64,000 nt of DNA, taken from the NCBI GenBank assembly GCA_003116975.1, contig BGKB01000089.1, positions 62,001-126,000 on the forward strand, read 5' to 3'. This stretch comes from Aurantiochytrium sp. KH105 (Eukaryota > Sar > Bigyra > Thraustochytrida > Thraustochytriidae). The notes beneath the pieces were generated by a model. It did no database searches, had not been told where the DNA came from, and saw only the letters and a program-made list of their open reading frames with translations. The translations under genes and the position numbers were made by a program. Positions 1 through 9,359 of the stretch are shown one piece after another (position 1 is the stretch's first letter; each line of letters opens with the position of its first letter).

Positions 1-3000
1 ATGCGGAGAGCAGTGCCAATGGTTGCCAAAGATGGGCCAACGCCGGTCTGGGCGGCACGCTGAGATGGAAGACCTACCTTTCTTTCAAGGATGGGTCTGC
101 ATTCGTCTGCGTCTTCACATTCATCTTGTTCCACTTGTGCATCGTGCAGACCATTCTTCTTGGTCTCACCGATACAATCGGTTGCGTCGCTTGTGGTCTC
201 TCCGAGAGCGTAGCTGGTGGCAAGTGCCAATCGATCGCGCTCCGTGAGCTCGGCTTCAAGCCCAGCTCCCCTTTGCAATTGGATCTGGGCCTTTGCAGCA
301 AGCACATGACAACGTAAAACAATGAACTCGTCATCAGCACATAGATGCAAAAGCTTTTCGGCATCAGCTTCCGCGCCGAGAAGATCCCCCTTGTGACGTT
401 TAAGCGCAACAAGCTCACGTAGCACAGCCATTACGAGGCGCGGGTTACGATCGAGGACTTGCGAAGCCATCGCGTATGCCTTTTCCAACTTAGAAATGCT
501 TTTGTCTCGCTTGCCGCGCTTGAAGCATGCTACAAAAGCTTCTTCGAACGGCTCCTGCTCTGCTATCGGCTCGACACACTTTGGAATCGTGCGTTGCGTG
601 ACCGCTTTGTCCTGGTTTTTAGAAGGACGCGATGGTGCGGACTTCTTCTTGACTGTGGCTGACGAAGCCTTTCCGCCGCGAAGATGGGTAGTGCGATCCT
701 CGATGACGAGGGCCTTGGGCTCACACTGCGCCAATGTAGTATCTATGTACACATTCTTTTCGCGATATATTTCCCCCAAAAGAGACTCGAGTCTTGCTTG
801 GATGCGCTTTCTTTCTCCGACAAGATTGACAACGGCCCGGGAGGCCCGAACGCAGGCACTCAGTGGACGAGAGGCCTGTACAGTTTCGTGAGAAAGAGAC
901 GGATGACGTGGACTGAGTTGTAGACCGTTCTCCTCGGCGGCATGATTGATCGCCTGAATCCCAGGGCCCTCGCAGATCGCCACAAGCTCAGCTTGAGTTG
1001 AAAGGTCTTCCTCATTCTTTTCAGTGAACTTGATGTTTCCACTACTGCTCTCATCCAAATCATCGCCTGCAGCCTTCAACACGGGCCGTGGCTTTGCATA
1101 GGTCGGCGCTGCTGCTGTTCGAAAGGTCACGCGTGGTCGATCAATTTCGCCGAATCGGTCTGCGTGCCGCTTGGCGCCCTCGCTCGATTCTAGTTCGCGA
1201 CCCATTGCTGTAATGAGCTGAAGCGAGTCGAACCGGCCATCAATTCTGAGCTTTCCTTCCTCGTCGAGAGGAAACCGAGACAGAGGCCATCGCGTGGAAG
1301 CTTCTGCTCGGGCATCGGCAGCTTCGAGCGCAGTGGGCCCCTCTTCATGGCTCGTCCAGATTACAGAGCTGTTGCTGCATATACTTGCTGCTCCGCTCTC
1401 CGCGGCGTTCGAGTCATGGCTCTGCTGGCTTGGAGTTCTGGATAAGTGGCCGACGCCCGTGAGATCCTCTTGCATGGTGAGATGAAAAACAGGTTGCGTC
1501 GTCGACGAGTCATCGGTACTATCGGCGCTAAACTGGGATCCGCGCTTGTCTATTGGATCATGCGCAACATGTGGATCTGCTGTCTTGAGGTTGCGCGCTC
1601 GTGCCCTCGGCGATTGTAACGAAGACCGAAAGCGTCGTCGATCACGAGGAGATCCTGAAGGCTTGGCAGGAATGTGAGTTTGCGCGCCGATATCCTCGAT
1701 GAGCTCTGTAAAGTCGTGATCGACTTCGTCGCGGAGCTCGCGGATATTTTCCTGCCGTGAAATTGACGAGCGGCGACGAACAGGTGACTGTGATGAGCGC
1801 TGAGACCTCCTCGAAGCTCCGCTTCCATTCGAGGCAGCGGCTTCCTGGCTGCGTTCGTTTTGTGTGAGACCTAGCAAGGCTCCCCACACCGTTTTGGAGT
1901 TGTTCGCCTCGGTCACTTGCTGAGTTGCGAGGCGTAATTTGTGGTTGTGCAAGAGTTCTTGCGGCGTCATTTTGTCGCGTTTTCCGGAGCTGCCTCTTCT
2001 TTGACCTGATGAGGAGAATCCTTTGTTATTGCTCTTGCTGTTCTTGGAGCTGCCGCTACTGGTATGAGTCTCGCTTGCAGTGGCTTCTCTGTCATTGTGA
2101 AGAAGCATTTGCGGACCCATGGGCGAGCCGGTCTTGGTATGGTACAAGCGAGCGGACGAGCCGAGTCCGCGCGAGGCAGGCTGATATAGCTCGTAAAGTA
2201 CGCGAAGTCGCGTCGACGCAGCTCTCTTGATCTTGCCCTCGGGCGATATGCCACGCGAAGAGCGACTCCCGTCCTGATACCAGCGTTGGTCCATGTGCAC
2301 CTCAGCACCGTGCTCAGCGCGGGCTTGAGCAAAGAGAAGGCGCTCCACCGCGGTGCAAAAGGTGTCGAACGACATTCGTCCTCGGTGATCAAGCTTGCAC
2401 GGCGCATCGAGTCTCTCCAGCTTCTCCAAGAGCGAAGGACGGTGATGGCTGGCACGAGGCGACGAAGACACTGTTGCTTTCGAATATGTCTGCAGACTCA
2501 GCGCCTTGGGGTCTGCATTAGCTTCTGGGCCGGGATGCTGATGTGAAGAGGCTTCAATGGCAATGTTCTGGATTTCTGTGCCCTTAAGGGCCTTGAAGCA
2601 TCCGGCTTCTCGCGCAAAGAGATGAAAGGATTCCCAGGAGATAAATTCAAGTCCAAGCGGGTCATCCCTAGCAGCGTATCCCGCAAAAACTCGCCTCAGC
2701 TGGCGATTCAACGCCGTCTGTACAGCGGGAAGCTGGTCATCCGTTTGCTCGACTGGCATTGTGTCCGCTTGCACGAGCTCCTGGTTAAAGAGAACCTCGT
2801 AGTGATGGCTCAAAAGTTGAAGGAGACTGTGAAATTTGCCAGCCGCGGTGGCGAGCTCGTCGGCGTCTTCGGCCTCATAAAGCGATGAAAGCGAGGCTCG
2901 TGCTTTAGGCCCAAGTATGATGCGAGCAAAGTCAACCGTGAGTAGTATGAACTCGGGCAGGGAAAGCGAAGCATTGTCGAGGACGCGATTGCGCGATTCT

Positions 3001-4529
3001 ACAATGCGGAGATGTTCGTCAAAGTCAGCGTAGCGAAGTTTGTCGCAGTTTCCAAGGGCCTGCCGGATCCGAACGGTTGTATGCTGGATTCGGCGTGTCT
3101 CATTTGCGTCGTCGTGATAGAAAAGGCGCAGCACACGTTCAATGTGGCCCATGGATTCGGCTGGATTAACCATGGCGACTTCGTTACCTTCCTCCTCCTG
3201 GATTGCGTCAATTTGAGCAAAAGTTGGTGTGCGAGCCTGTTTGGTCTTGACCGCAAATGACAGGAGCGAGTTCGTCGCGGATCCCTCGCCGCCAGATGCA
3301 TGCTTGTCGTCCTCACCTCCAGTAGCCGCACCCATGTCCATGCTCGCAACGCGAAGAAACGCTGAGCGAAGCCGGAGACTTTCCTCCCATGGGCGATGCA
3401 CGCGTCGCCGTCTACATGCGCGGCAACGTCCCCCATTGAGACTCGCCTCCGGCTCGAAAAAGGTGCATGTGGATCTACAGACTTGATCACCCCAGGTGCC
3501 TTGCCGACCATTGTAGAAGGCTTCCGAATAGTCGAGATAAGTCATGAGACCCGGCGATATTTTGAAGTCCTTTAGCATCTGCACAGCGTTTGCGTACGAG
3601 AGCCCTTGGGTCGTCGCGCTGCCGGCGCAAATGTCCTCCCACGTCTGGATTTGGTGCGACAATCGCACTTTCTCTGAAGTTGAATAATATACATAGAGTG
3701 GCTTGAAGGCCTCCTCATGCCGAATGAGAGCTTGAACAATTTGTGGGAACAGAAGACTCTGGCCTTGCCGCGTAACGGAGCCACTGGCGCGCGTCGCAAC
3801 AATGTCCTCCATTGCGGGATGGATCTTTTCGCGCAAAAGGTCCTCGAGACTGTCAAAGTCCAGCAAAGTTGCAAGCTTTACAAGGACTGTCAAAAAATCA
3901 TCGCAGAGAAGCCATGATCTTCTATGTTTGCGAGCTCTGTGCGATGGACTTGCAGACGTTGCCGGCAAGGTTGGACTTTGTTCGAGTTCGTTTTCCTGAC
4001 TTGTCGCCTCGGCATTATGATTGTCGCTTTCCGCGCCTGTCCGGGTCACTCGCGACGCGTGTTTTTCAAAGACTTGAACGCAGGTCTTGAGCGTAACAAG
4101 ATTTGAGACAAGGGCGCAGTCGATGCAAAAGTTCAGAAAATATCCAAGTCGAAGCGCATCGGTGGCGCTTGCAAAGACAAAATCCACGGAAGTTCGAGCG
4201 CACTCGCATGATAATTCCTCGACGAGAGAACCAAAGATCTCCTTTTCGGGCTGGTGCTGGAACATGAGGTACGCGGTGCGCTTCTTGGCCTCAATATCGC
4301 TCTGTCTGCGCACGAGAAACCTAAAGATTGCCTCTGCGGTCCATCGGAGTGCGAGCTCACGTGCACGTTTTGCTCTTGGTACGAGATGGGAGATTGCGTG
4401 CGCTTTCCTCACAGCGCGTTGGATAATTACAGCACTCCGCTTAAATCGCACCGAGGGATTTCTGTATTTTTCCACGATCGCCTCGCGCTGCAGTCGCAGC
4501 TTGGCCAGCAGTCTGCCTGTTTCACGCAT
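1..4529 (-). CDS. Large hypothetical protein with an N-terminal IQ-like motif, 3' end outside window
   Basis: I do not recognise this gene. One frame stays open from the ATG at 4529 to the window edge (1509 codons, no stop reached). The ATG is the first after an in-frame stop near 4560. Near the N-terminus there is an IQ-like, Arg-rich stretch (IIQRAVRKAHAI), which would suggest calmodulin binding. A degenerate EF-hand-like segment (KLDHRGRMSFDTF) lies in the middle of the protein. Long Ser-rich low-complexity regions follow (SSSGSSKNSKS; a Ser/Arg-rich block). The last part visible looks alpha-helical and TPR-like (LDRNPRLVMAVLRELVALKR). No signal peptide or membrane segment is evident. It is divergent from the APC7 gene. 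It could be a cytoskeletal or ciliary scaffold, but that is a guess. The frame as coding is fairly certain because 4.5 kb without a stop is very unlikely by chance. Confidence 0.75.
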   Translation of the reverse strand, partial: MRETGRLLAKLRLQREAIVEKYRNPSVRFKRSAVIIQRAVRKAHAISHLVPRAKRARELALRWTAEAIFRFLVRRQSDIEAKKRTAYLMFQHQPEKEIFGSLVEELSCECARTSVDFVFASATDALRLGYFLNFCIDCALVSNLVTLKTCVQVFEKHASRVTRTGAESDNHNAEATSQENELEQSPTLPATSASPSHRARKHRRSWLLCDDFLTVLVKLATLLDFDSLEDLLREKIHPAMEDIVATRASGSVTRQGQSLLFPQIVQALIRHEEAFKPLYVYYSTSEKVRLSHQIQTWEDICAGSATTQGLSYANAVQMLKDFKISPGLMTYLDYSEAFYNGRQGTWGDQVCRSTCTFFEPEASLNGGRCRACRRRRVHRPWEESLRLRSAFLRVASMDMGAATGGEDDKHASGGEGSATNSLLSFAVKTKQARTPTFAQIDAIQEEEGNEVAMVNPAESMGHIERVLRLFYHDDANETRRIQHTTVRIRQALGNCDKLRYADFDEHLRIVESRNRVLDNASLSLPEFILLTVDFARIILGPKARASLSSLYEAEDADELATAAGKFHSLLQLLSHHYEVLFNQELVQADTMPVEQTDDQLPAVQTALNRQLRRVFAGYAARDDPLGLEFISWESFHLFAREAGCFKALKGTEIQNIAIEASSHQHPGPEANADPKALSLQTYSKATVSSSPRASHHRPSLLEKLERLDAPCKLDHRGRMSFDTFCTAVERLLFAQARAEHGAEVHMDQRWYQDGSRSSRGISPEGKIKRAASTRLRVLYELYQPASRGLGSSARLYHTKTGSPMGPQMLLHNDREATASETHTSSGSSKNSKSNNKGFSSSGQRRGSSGKRDKMTPQELLHNHKLRLATQQVTEANNSKTVWGALLGLTQNERSQEAAASNGSGASRRSQRSSQSPVRRRSSISRQENIRELRDEVDHDFTELIEDIGAQTHIPAKPSGSPRDRRRFRSSLQSPRARARNLKTADPHVAHDPIDKRGSQFSADSTDDSSTTQPVFHLTMQEDLTGVGHLSRTPSQQSHDSNAAESGAASICSNSSVIWTSHEEGPTALEAADARAEASTRWPLSRFPLDEEGKLRIDGRFDSLQLITAMGRELESSEGAKRHADRFGEIDRPRVTFRTAAAPTYAKPRPVLKAAGDDLDESSSGNIKFTEKNEEDLSTQAELVAICEGPGIQAINHAAEENGLQLSPRHPSLSHETVQASRPLSACVRASRAVVNLVGERKRIQARLESLLGEIYREKNVYIDTTLAQCEPKALVIEDRTTHLRGGKASSATVKKKSAPSRPSKNQDKAVTQRTIPKCVEPIAEQEPFEEAFVACFKRGKRDKSISKLEKAYAMASQVLDRNPRLVMAVLRELVALKRHKGDLLGAEADAEKLLHLCADDEFIVLRCHVLAAKAQIQLQRGAGLEAELTERDRLALATSYALGETTSDATDCIGETKKNGLHDAQVEQDECEDADECRPILERKVGLPSQRAAQTGVGPSLATIGTALR

Positions 4530-5793
4530 CCTGTTTAGGCTTGGGAACCGTGAGCGAGCTCACGCTTGCTCGTGCGTTTGCTCGGGTGATCTCGTCGGCG
4601 CGAGCCGGCCGACAGGCAAGGCTCGCCGCAGCTTGCTTGCGCAAAAGACCACAGCATGTCTGTCTGCATGCACACAGGCCAATCGATCGATCGATCGATC
4701 ATCATAATCATCACCATCATCAGAATTATCTCCATCATAGGCCTAGTAGCTGGGAAAAGAGAGAGGGAGGAGATAAATCCGTTCAGGGGACACATTGCTT
4801 ATGTCCCTAGCAAGTCGTAGGCTGAAAGGAAAGAAAAAGGGAACAAATGTCAAGACAAGGTCACCGCGACAGAGTTGTAGCCTATAACGCAGCATCCGAT
4901 ATCTCTGTGGAGACCTGATAAACTTTCGCAAGATCAAGAACTCCTGCCTGGTACAGAAATAGATTTCTCGGTAAAAGTACGCGTTTGAGCTGTTGGACGG
5001 TCCGTCGCTCATGTGGCTGACATCCCTTTACAAGTGTAAGGATAAAACAGTCGTCAAAGCAACGCTTGCAAGCATCTCGGGGACGACCCAAGGTGAAGAT
5101 CTCGAGTGATCCCCCTCGCCCCCTCTCAGCAGCCTCAATTCCCTCACATGCTCTTCGCCTCCACGTCCTCGCGCCCGAGCCCTTCCCGCTCATCGCGCGA
5201 GTCAGGTCAGAATCACCAACCCTCACCCTTCCAATCCGCGCGGCCTCTGCGCCAACCCCTTTTCTCCATTCTCAGCCCGGGCTCCTTCTCCCTCCCCTCT
5301 TCGCTGTCGCCATCCCCGTCGTCTCGGCCGTCATCGAGACCGGCGATCCCCCAACGTCGATGATGGTCCGGGGTCCACGATCCTCGAATGCAAATGTGAA
5401 ACGGGCCTGCTGCTCCGGGTCTCTCTCGCTCACTCGCCGCGGCGTGCGCTCTTCACCAAACGCCAAACCGCCGCGGGCGAGGCGCGAGCAGGCGCGAGCG
5501 AGGCACGTCCGCACGCGGAGCGCGCCGCGCCGGGCGCACGCGCACGCTCGCGCGCAGCGCGACGCCCGCCCGCCCGCCCGCCGCTCGGCGAGGGCAGGAG
5601 CAGGAGCAGGAGAAGTCGCGGGAGACGGTTGCCGGCGAGGCGTCTTGGCGGCGGCGAAGAAGCCTTCTTGGCGGCGGCGGAGGAGAGGACCAGCGGGGAG
5701 ACGCGGGCGGCTTGGCGCAGAGCGCAGGCAAGAAAGATTCAGGATCCGCACGAGGAATCCAAGGCCCGCGTCGGCTTGCGCTGGGCAAGGCAA
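4530..5793. other. Divergent intergenic region (hypothetical gene / APC7)
   Basis: No gene is supported here. It contains a palindromic CGAT tract (4682-4702) followed by an ATC/CATC-rich stretch to about 4740. A very GC-rich, Arg-codon-like leader runs from about 5430 to 5790 directly upstream of the APC7 start. Open frames in that stretch begin at non-ATG codons or are low-complexity. It probably holds both promoters. Confidence 0.5.
4682..4702. repeat. (CGAT)n palindromic tetranucleotide tract
   Basis: About five uninterrupted CGAT/GATC units upstream of the divergent gene pair, running into ATC/CATC triplets. A similar tract occurs at 12606-12627. Confidence 0.8.
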
Positions 5794-7539
5794 ATGCCCA
5801 AGACTCAGGCCGACGAGATTGGCAACTTGCAGGCCCAGGTGGCAGAACTCCTCGCCGATGAGGTCCTGGACAGCGCAGCGCTGCTCGGCACGATGATGCT
5901 GAGCAGGTCTGCGAAACTGAGAGCGCGCCTCCCGCAGGTCGGAGTCGGCTCGCACCTCGAGTCGGTGCTGCTCTTCGCCGATGTGCTCAAGCGCCAAGGC
6001 GAGAACAAGCGCGCCATCGAGTTCTACAATCAGGCGCTGACGCTTCGAGAAAACCTCCGCGGCTGTCCCTCGACGCCAGCGTCAAGCCTGCTGAGCGAGA
6101 CGTCAAAGCGCAGCGTTGCCGCGCTGCCGGCGTCCCTGGCAGGCAGCAAGGAAAATGACTTTTCGCGGTCGCAGCGGGGGCTCGACTTGGACATGTTGGA
6201 GGCGCACATCCGATTTTCCATTGCGCGCTGTCTCTCGGCCCTCGACATGTCGCAGGCAGCGATTCGAATGCTCGAGTCAATCGATGCCAAACACAGGACA
6301 GCGTCCATGTTACTGTGGATGGGCAAGCTGTACGAATCGAGCGGGATGGATCGCCCAACGGTGAGCTCCTATCGCGAAGCGTTGCGTTCGCAGCCCTATG
6401 CGCTGCGCGCAGCGACCTCGCTGCTGCGCCTCGGCGTGAATGCGAACGATGTCTGGCAGGTTTGTCAGGGCCAAGTAGCAGCGGCGGATCAAGCATGGCT
6501 CCATCGCTTTGTTGACGCGCACGGCCTCATGAGTTTGAATCAGTATGGTCCGGCGCTGCAGCAGTTCCACAAGCTGAGCCAAGAAGTGCCCAACAACAGC
6601 CACGTGCTCACCAACATGGCATATATCAATTTGCAGACCGACGACCTGGACGATGCGCTTACGCACTTTCGCAGTGCTCGACGAGCCGATCCGACCTCGA
6701 TGGAAAATATGGATGTCTACGCGAGGGCCATTTATGAGGTCGGCGACGAGACTCGTCTGAACAGTCTGACTCGAGAGCTCATGGACATTGACGAGAAACA
6801 TCCCGCCCCGTGGCTGGCAGTGGCTCTCTTTTGCGACACCAAGGGGGACTCCATGAGTGCTCTCAAATTTCTTGGCAAAGCGCTCGAGCTCGATCACCAC
6901 CACGTTGCCTCGTACCAGTTCAAAGGCCTGCTGCACTTGCGCATGAGCCAACCCGAGCTTGGTGTGTCGGCCTTTTACAAGTCGTACTCGATTCGACGCG
7001 ACTATTTTGCATATCAGGGACTGGTTCACGCATACATGTCGATTCCCAAGTTGAGCGATGCGTTGCGCACGGCCAAGGAAGCTCTGCAACTCATGCCAAA
7101 GAACCCGCGGGCCATTGTGCTGGTAGGCCGCGTATTGGCTCAAACCTCTGGGGATGGGCCCAAAAAGGCAAAGAAGGCGTATCTCAAAGCGCTCAAGCTT
7201 GATCCCAAGTGCCACGAGGCGGCCATTGCCCTTGCGGACCTGAACATTGAGGAGGAGAAGCACAACTTCATGTCTGAACTTAAGCCCGCGGTAGAGATTT
7301 TGCAGGAAGCGCTTCGACACAGTCGCAGGGAGGAGCTCCACGTCAAGCTCGGCGATGTCTTTGTGATGAATGGAAGGTACCCGCAGGCGTTGCACCATTA
7401 CAATGCGGCGCTGAGTCTCAACAGTAACTGTTACAGCGCAAAAGAAGGTCTTGAGCGCATCGAGAGCGAGATGCCCCCACGGGACGAATGGGACCAGTCC
7501 TTTGGACCCGAATACGCCATGGGCGACCAGGTTTTGTGA
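5794..7539 (+). CDS. APC7: Anaphase-promoting complex subunit 7 (TPR protein)
   Basis: A 581-aa TPR protein of the APC/C ubiquitin ligase, acting in the nucleus and cytosol to scaffold mitotic cyclin/securin ubiquitination. Similarity to animal and plant APC7 runs the whole length: RFSIARCLSALDMSQAAIRM, then a segment close to the family's ESIPAKQRT region (ESIDAKHRT), SSYREALRSQPYAL, LLRLGV, a segment on working through MDVYARAIYE, and C-terminal TPRs ending NAALSLNSN...GLERIE. It lacks the acidic C-terminal tail of the human protein. The start is the first ATG of the frame; the frame is open further upstream but only from a TTG at 5629. The N-terminus chosen (MPKTQADEIGN) leads straight into family-like helices. 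No introns are needed. It converges on the ERICH3-like gene downstream. Confidence 0.85.
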   Translation: MPKTQADEIGNLQAQVAELLADEVLDSAALLGTMMLSRSAKLRARLPQVGVGSHLESVLLFADVLKRQGENKRAIEFYNQALTLRENLRGCPSTPASSLLSETSKRSVAALPASLAGSKENDFSRSQRGLDLDMLEAHIRFSIARCLSALDMSQAAIRMLESIDAKHRTASMLLWMGKLYESSGMDRPTVSSYREALRSQPYALRAATSLLRLGVNANDVWQVCQGQVAAADQAWLHRFVDAHGLMSLNQYGPALQQFHKLSQEVPNNSHVLTNMAYINLQTDDLDDALTHFRSARRADPTSMENMDVYARAIYEVGDETRLNSLTRELMDIDEKHPAPWLAVALFCDTKGDSMSALKFLGKALELDHHHVASYQFKGLLHLRMSQPELGVSAFYKSYSIRRDYFAYQGLVHAYMSIPKLSDALRTAKEALQLMPKNPRAIVLVGRVLAQTSGDGPKKAKKAYLKALKLDPKCHEAAIALADLNIEEEKHNFMSELKPAVEILQEALRHSRREELHVKLGDVFVMNGRYPQALHHYNAALSLNSNCYSAKEGLERIESEMPPRDEWDQSFGPEYAMGDQVL

Positions 7540-8124
7540 GAGAGGAATCGAAAGGTTCGTTTTCTTTTTTCAATTGTGTGGCGTAATGTATGCCCCCCAA
7601 TAAGCCCTGTCCAGACTTCAAAAGCGCGTCCTTTGTCGTAGAGAGGGAGAACTGTATAGGGAAGCAGCATTCGCATGGTGTTGTCTGCTACATTTCTGAA
7701 GAAGAAGAAGAACAAAAACAGGTAGAATGCTCGAGAAGTATTGCTCATTCTAGTGAGTCGCAAAGAGCCTGCGAGTCACAGAATTCTTGCCACGTCGACA
7801 CAGGGGTGCAGGAGTGGCGATTATGTTGTTGCGCGAGTGAATGCGACAAAAGAGCAGACGGAATCTTTTTCTTACAATTTATATTCTCTGCTGTCGTTGA
7901 CCGATGAGGACAAGGATTTGGGCATGCGTTTTCTCGTCTTGTGAGGATGGAGATTGTTGAAATGCAAAGCACAATAAATTTTAGCAAATCCACCACGCTC
8001 ATTGATTTCCTTTTTCTCCCTTTGTTCGTGTCCGTTCTCGCTTCCAAAGCGACAAGCGTCGCGAGGTCTCCGCCAAAGTGGCAATTCTTTAATCTCTGTC
8101 CAACGAGCGTGCCCTTGTCGTCGA
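7540..8124. other. Convergent intergenic region
   Basis: 3' flanks of two converging genes. Contains a GAA-rich stretch (about 7699-7712) and AT-rich sequence likely to hold both poly(A) sites. No supported gene. Confidence 0.5.
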
Positions 8125-8763
8125 TCATTCAGTCTGATTCGATTCCTTGATCTCCGTAACGAAAAAGCTATTTTCCGAGTCTGCCTGAGAGTTATCTTGA
8201 AGAGACGATGCAGAGGGCATCTTGGAGAGCATTCCCGACTTGCTTTTGGACTTGCTCCGTTTTCTGGACTTAGACTTGGTGGAAGACTCGTGGTCCCTGG
8301 GGACACGACGCGCGGGTTTGGGCGTTGGAATGGAAAGTGCGCTACGGCTTGTGGCCATGATTTGCTGTCGGATCTCGCGGTCCTCCTTGATGCGCTGGAG
8401 ACGCTCTGCGCGACGCGCCTTTTCGAGCATTTCGATGCGCTTTTGCTGCACACGATGACGCATTTCTTCTTCTTCTTTGCGTCGAAGCGCCTGCGCGCGC
8501 TCAGCAGCCTTGAACTCTTGCTCGATAATAAAGAGTTTGGATTTGTTTTTGTCAAGGTTCACAACGCGCCCGTTCCCGTCGATGAGTCCGTTCGCGTAGA
8601 GGTGCGATTGCACATTTTTGCAGCCGAAAAATTGTCGGAGATTCGCGTCTTGGAGCGCATTGTACGAGGGAAGTTTTTCGTTGCGGAATCCGAGATCGAA
8701 GCCAAGTTCGCGCGCCTTCATGGCTTGTTTTTTGGCGCGCCGCCGCGCGCCCTTGCCCTCCAT
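8125..8763 (-). CDS. ERICH3-like ciliary protein
   Basis: A 212-aa basic, coiled-coil protein. Residues about 29-90 (LPSYNALQDANLRQFF, then KNVQSHLYANGLIDGNGRVV) match the N-terminal domain of glutamate-rich protein 3, in which a segment of the form AYNSLxDxxLxxYFxxxxIRRHLxxxGLIxxxGRI is conserved. ERICH3 family members are associated with cilia. A Glu/Arg-rich coiled coil follows (about 80-145), then a Lys/Ser/Arg-rich tail with KSKSRKRSKSKSKS. The start is the ATG at 8763; the only upstream in-frame start is a GTG at 8808. The protein is far shorter than vertebrate ERICH3, so the shared part is just the N-terminal domain. Family assignment is by remembered motif pattern; the coding call is firmer. 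Confidence 0.65.
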   Translation of the reverse strand: MEGKGARRRAKKQAMKARELGFDLGFRNEKLPSYNALQDANLRQFFGCKNVQSHLYANGLIDGNGRVVNLDKNKSKLFIIEQEFKAAERAQALRRKEEEEMRHRVQQKRIEMLEKARRAERLQRIKEDREIRQQIMATSRSALSIPTPKPARRVPRDHESSTKSKSRKRSKSKSKSGMLSKMPSASSLQDNSQADSENSFFVTEIKESNQTE

Positions 8764-9359
8764 CTTGCAGGTAGACTCCGCTGCGCCTTTCCGCGCGCTG
8801 CTTCGCACAGCTCCGCGCTGCCGGCGGTTCGCTCTCCCTGCTCGGGGTTCTGCTTTGCCGTCTTTTTTAATTTCTATTCTACGAACTCCCCTCGAGCTAG
8901 CTGGTCTTGCTGCGTCTACTGTTTTCTTTTTCCTTGTTTTTCGATTCTTGCCTTTTCACGGCGCGGACTCGGACCGTCGCTCGCAACCCGATCCTTTTCC
9001 ATACCTTTCCTTTCCATTCCTTTCCTTTCCTTAACCTTTCCCTTCTTTCTTCTTCTCTGTTTTCTCACGCGCTAGATAGACTCTTATTATGACAAATGTC
9101 GCCCTTGAGTCCATCGATTCGCATATTTGCCCAAGTGGGGGTGTGTACCGTAACGGATCTGCCATAACTGGGAAAGCCAATGGCTTCGCTCACCATGCAT
9201 GGCCACGACAGATACATTTCTATTTTCGTTCCCTCCGGCAAACACGAGCAAGAGAGAGAGAGAGAGAGAGAGAGAGGCTCATCAGAGAAGCAATAGCGGG
9301 CGCTACGTCGTATAAATAGTGCCCCTGACTGTAAGTTCTTTCGCAGCTCTTGCTGGCTG
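8764..9359. other. Intergenic region upstream of the ERICH3-like gene
   Basis: About 600 bp with a pyrimidine-rich CCTTT/CCATT repeat stretch (about 9002-9050) and an (AG)n tract at 9251-9276. The 3' end of the GT25 gene follows. No supported gene. Confidence 0.5.
9251..9276. repeat. (AG)13 microsatellite
   Basis: Uninterrupted AG dinucleotide run in the intergenic region between the ERICH3-like and GT25 genes. Confidence 0.9.

Noticed and set aside
5629..5793. N-terminal extension of APC7
   Set aside because: The frame is open here but its only start is TTG. The ATG at 5794 is the first available and leads directly into family-like sequence.
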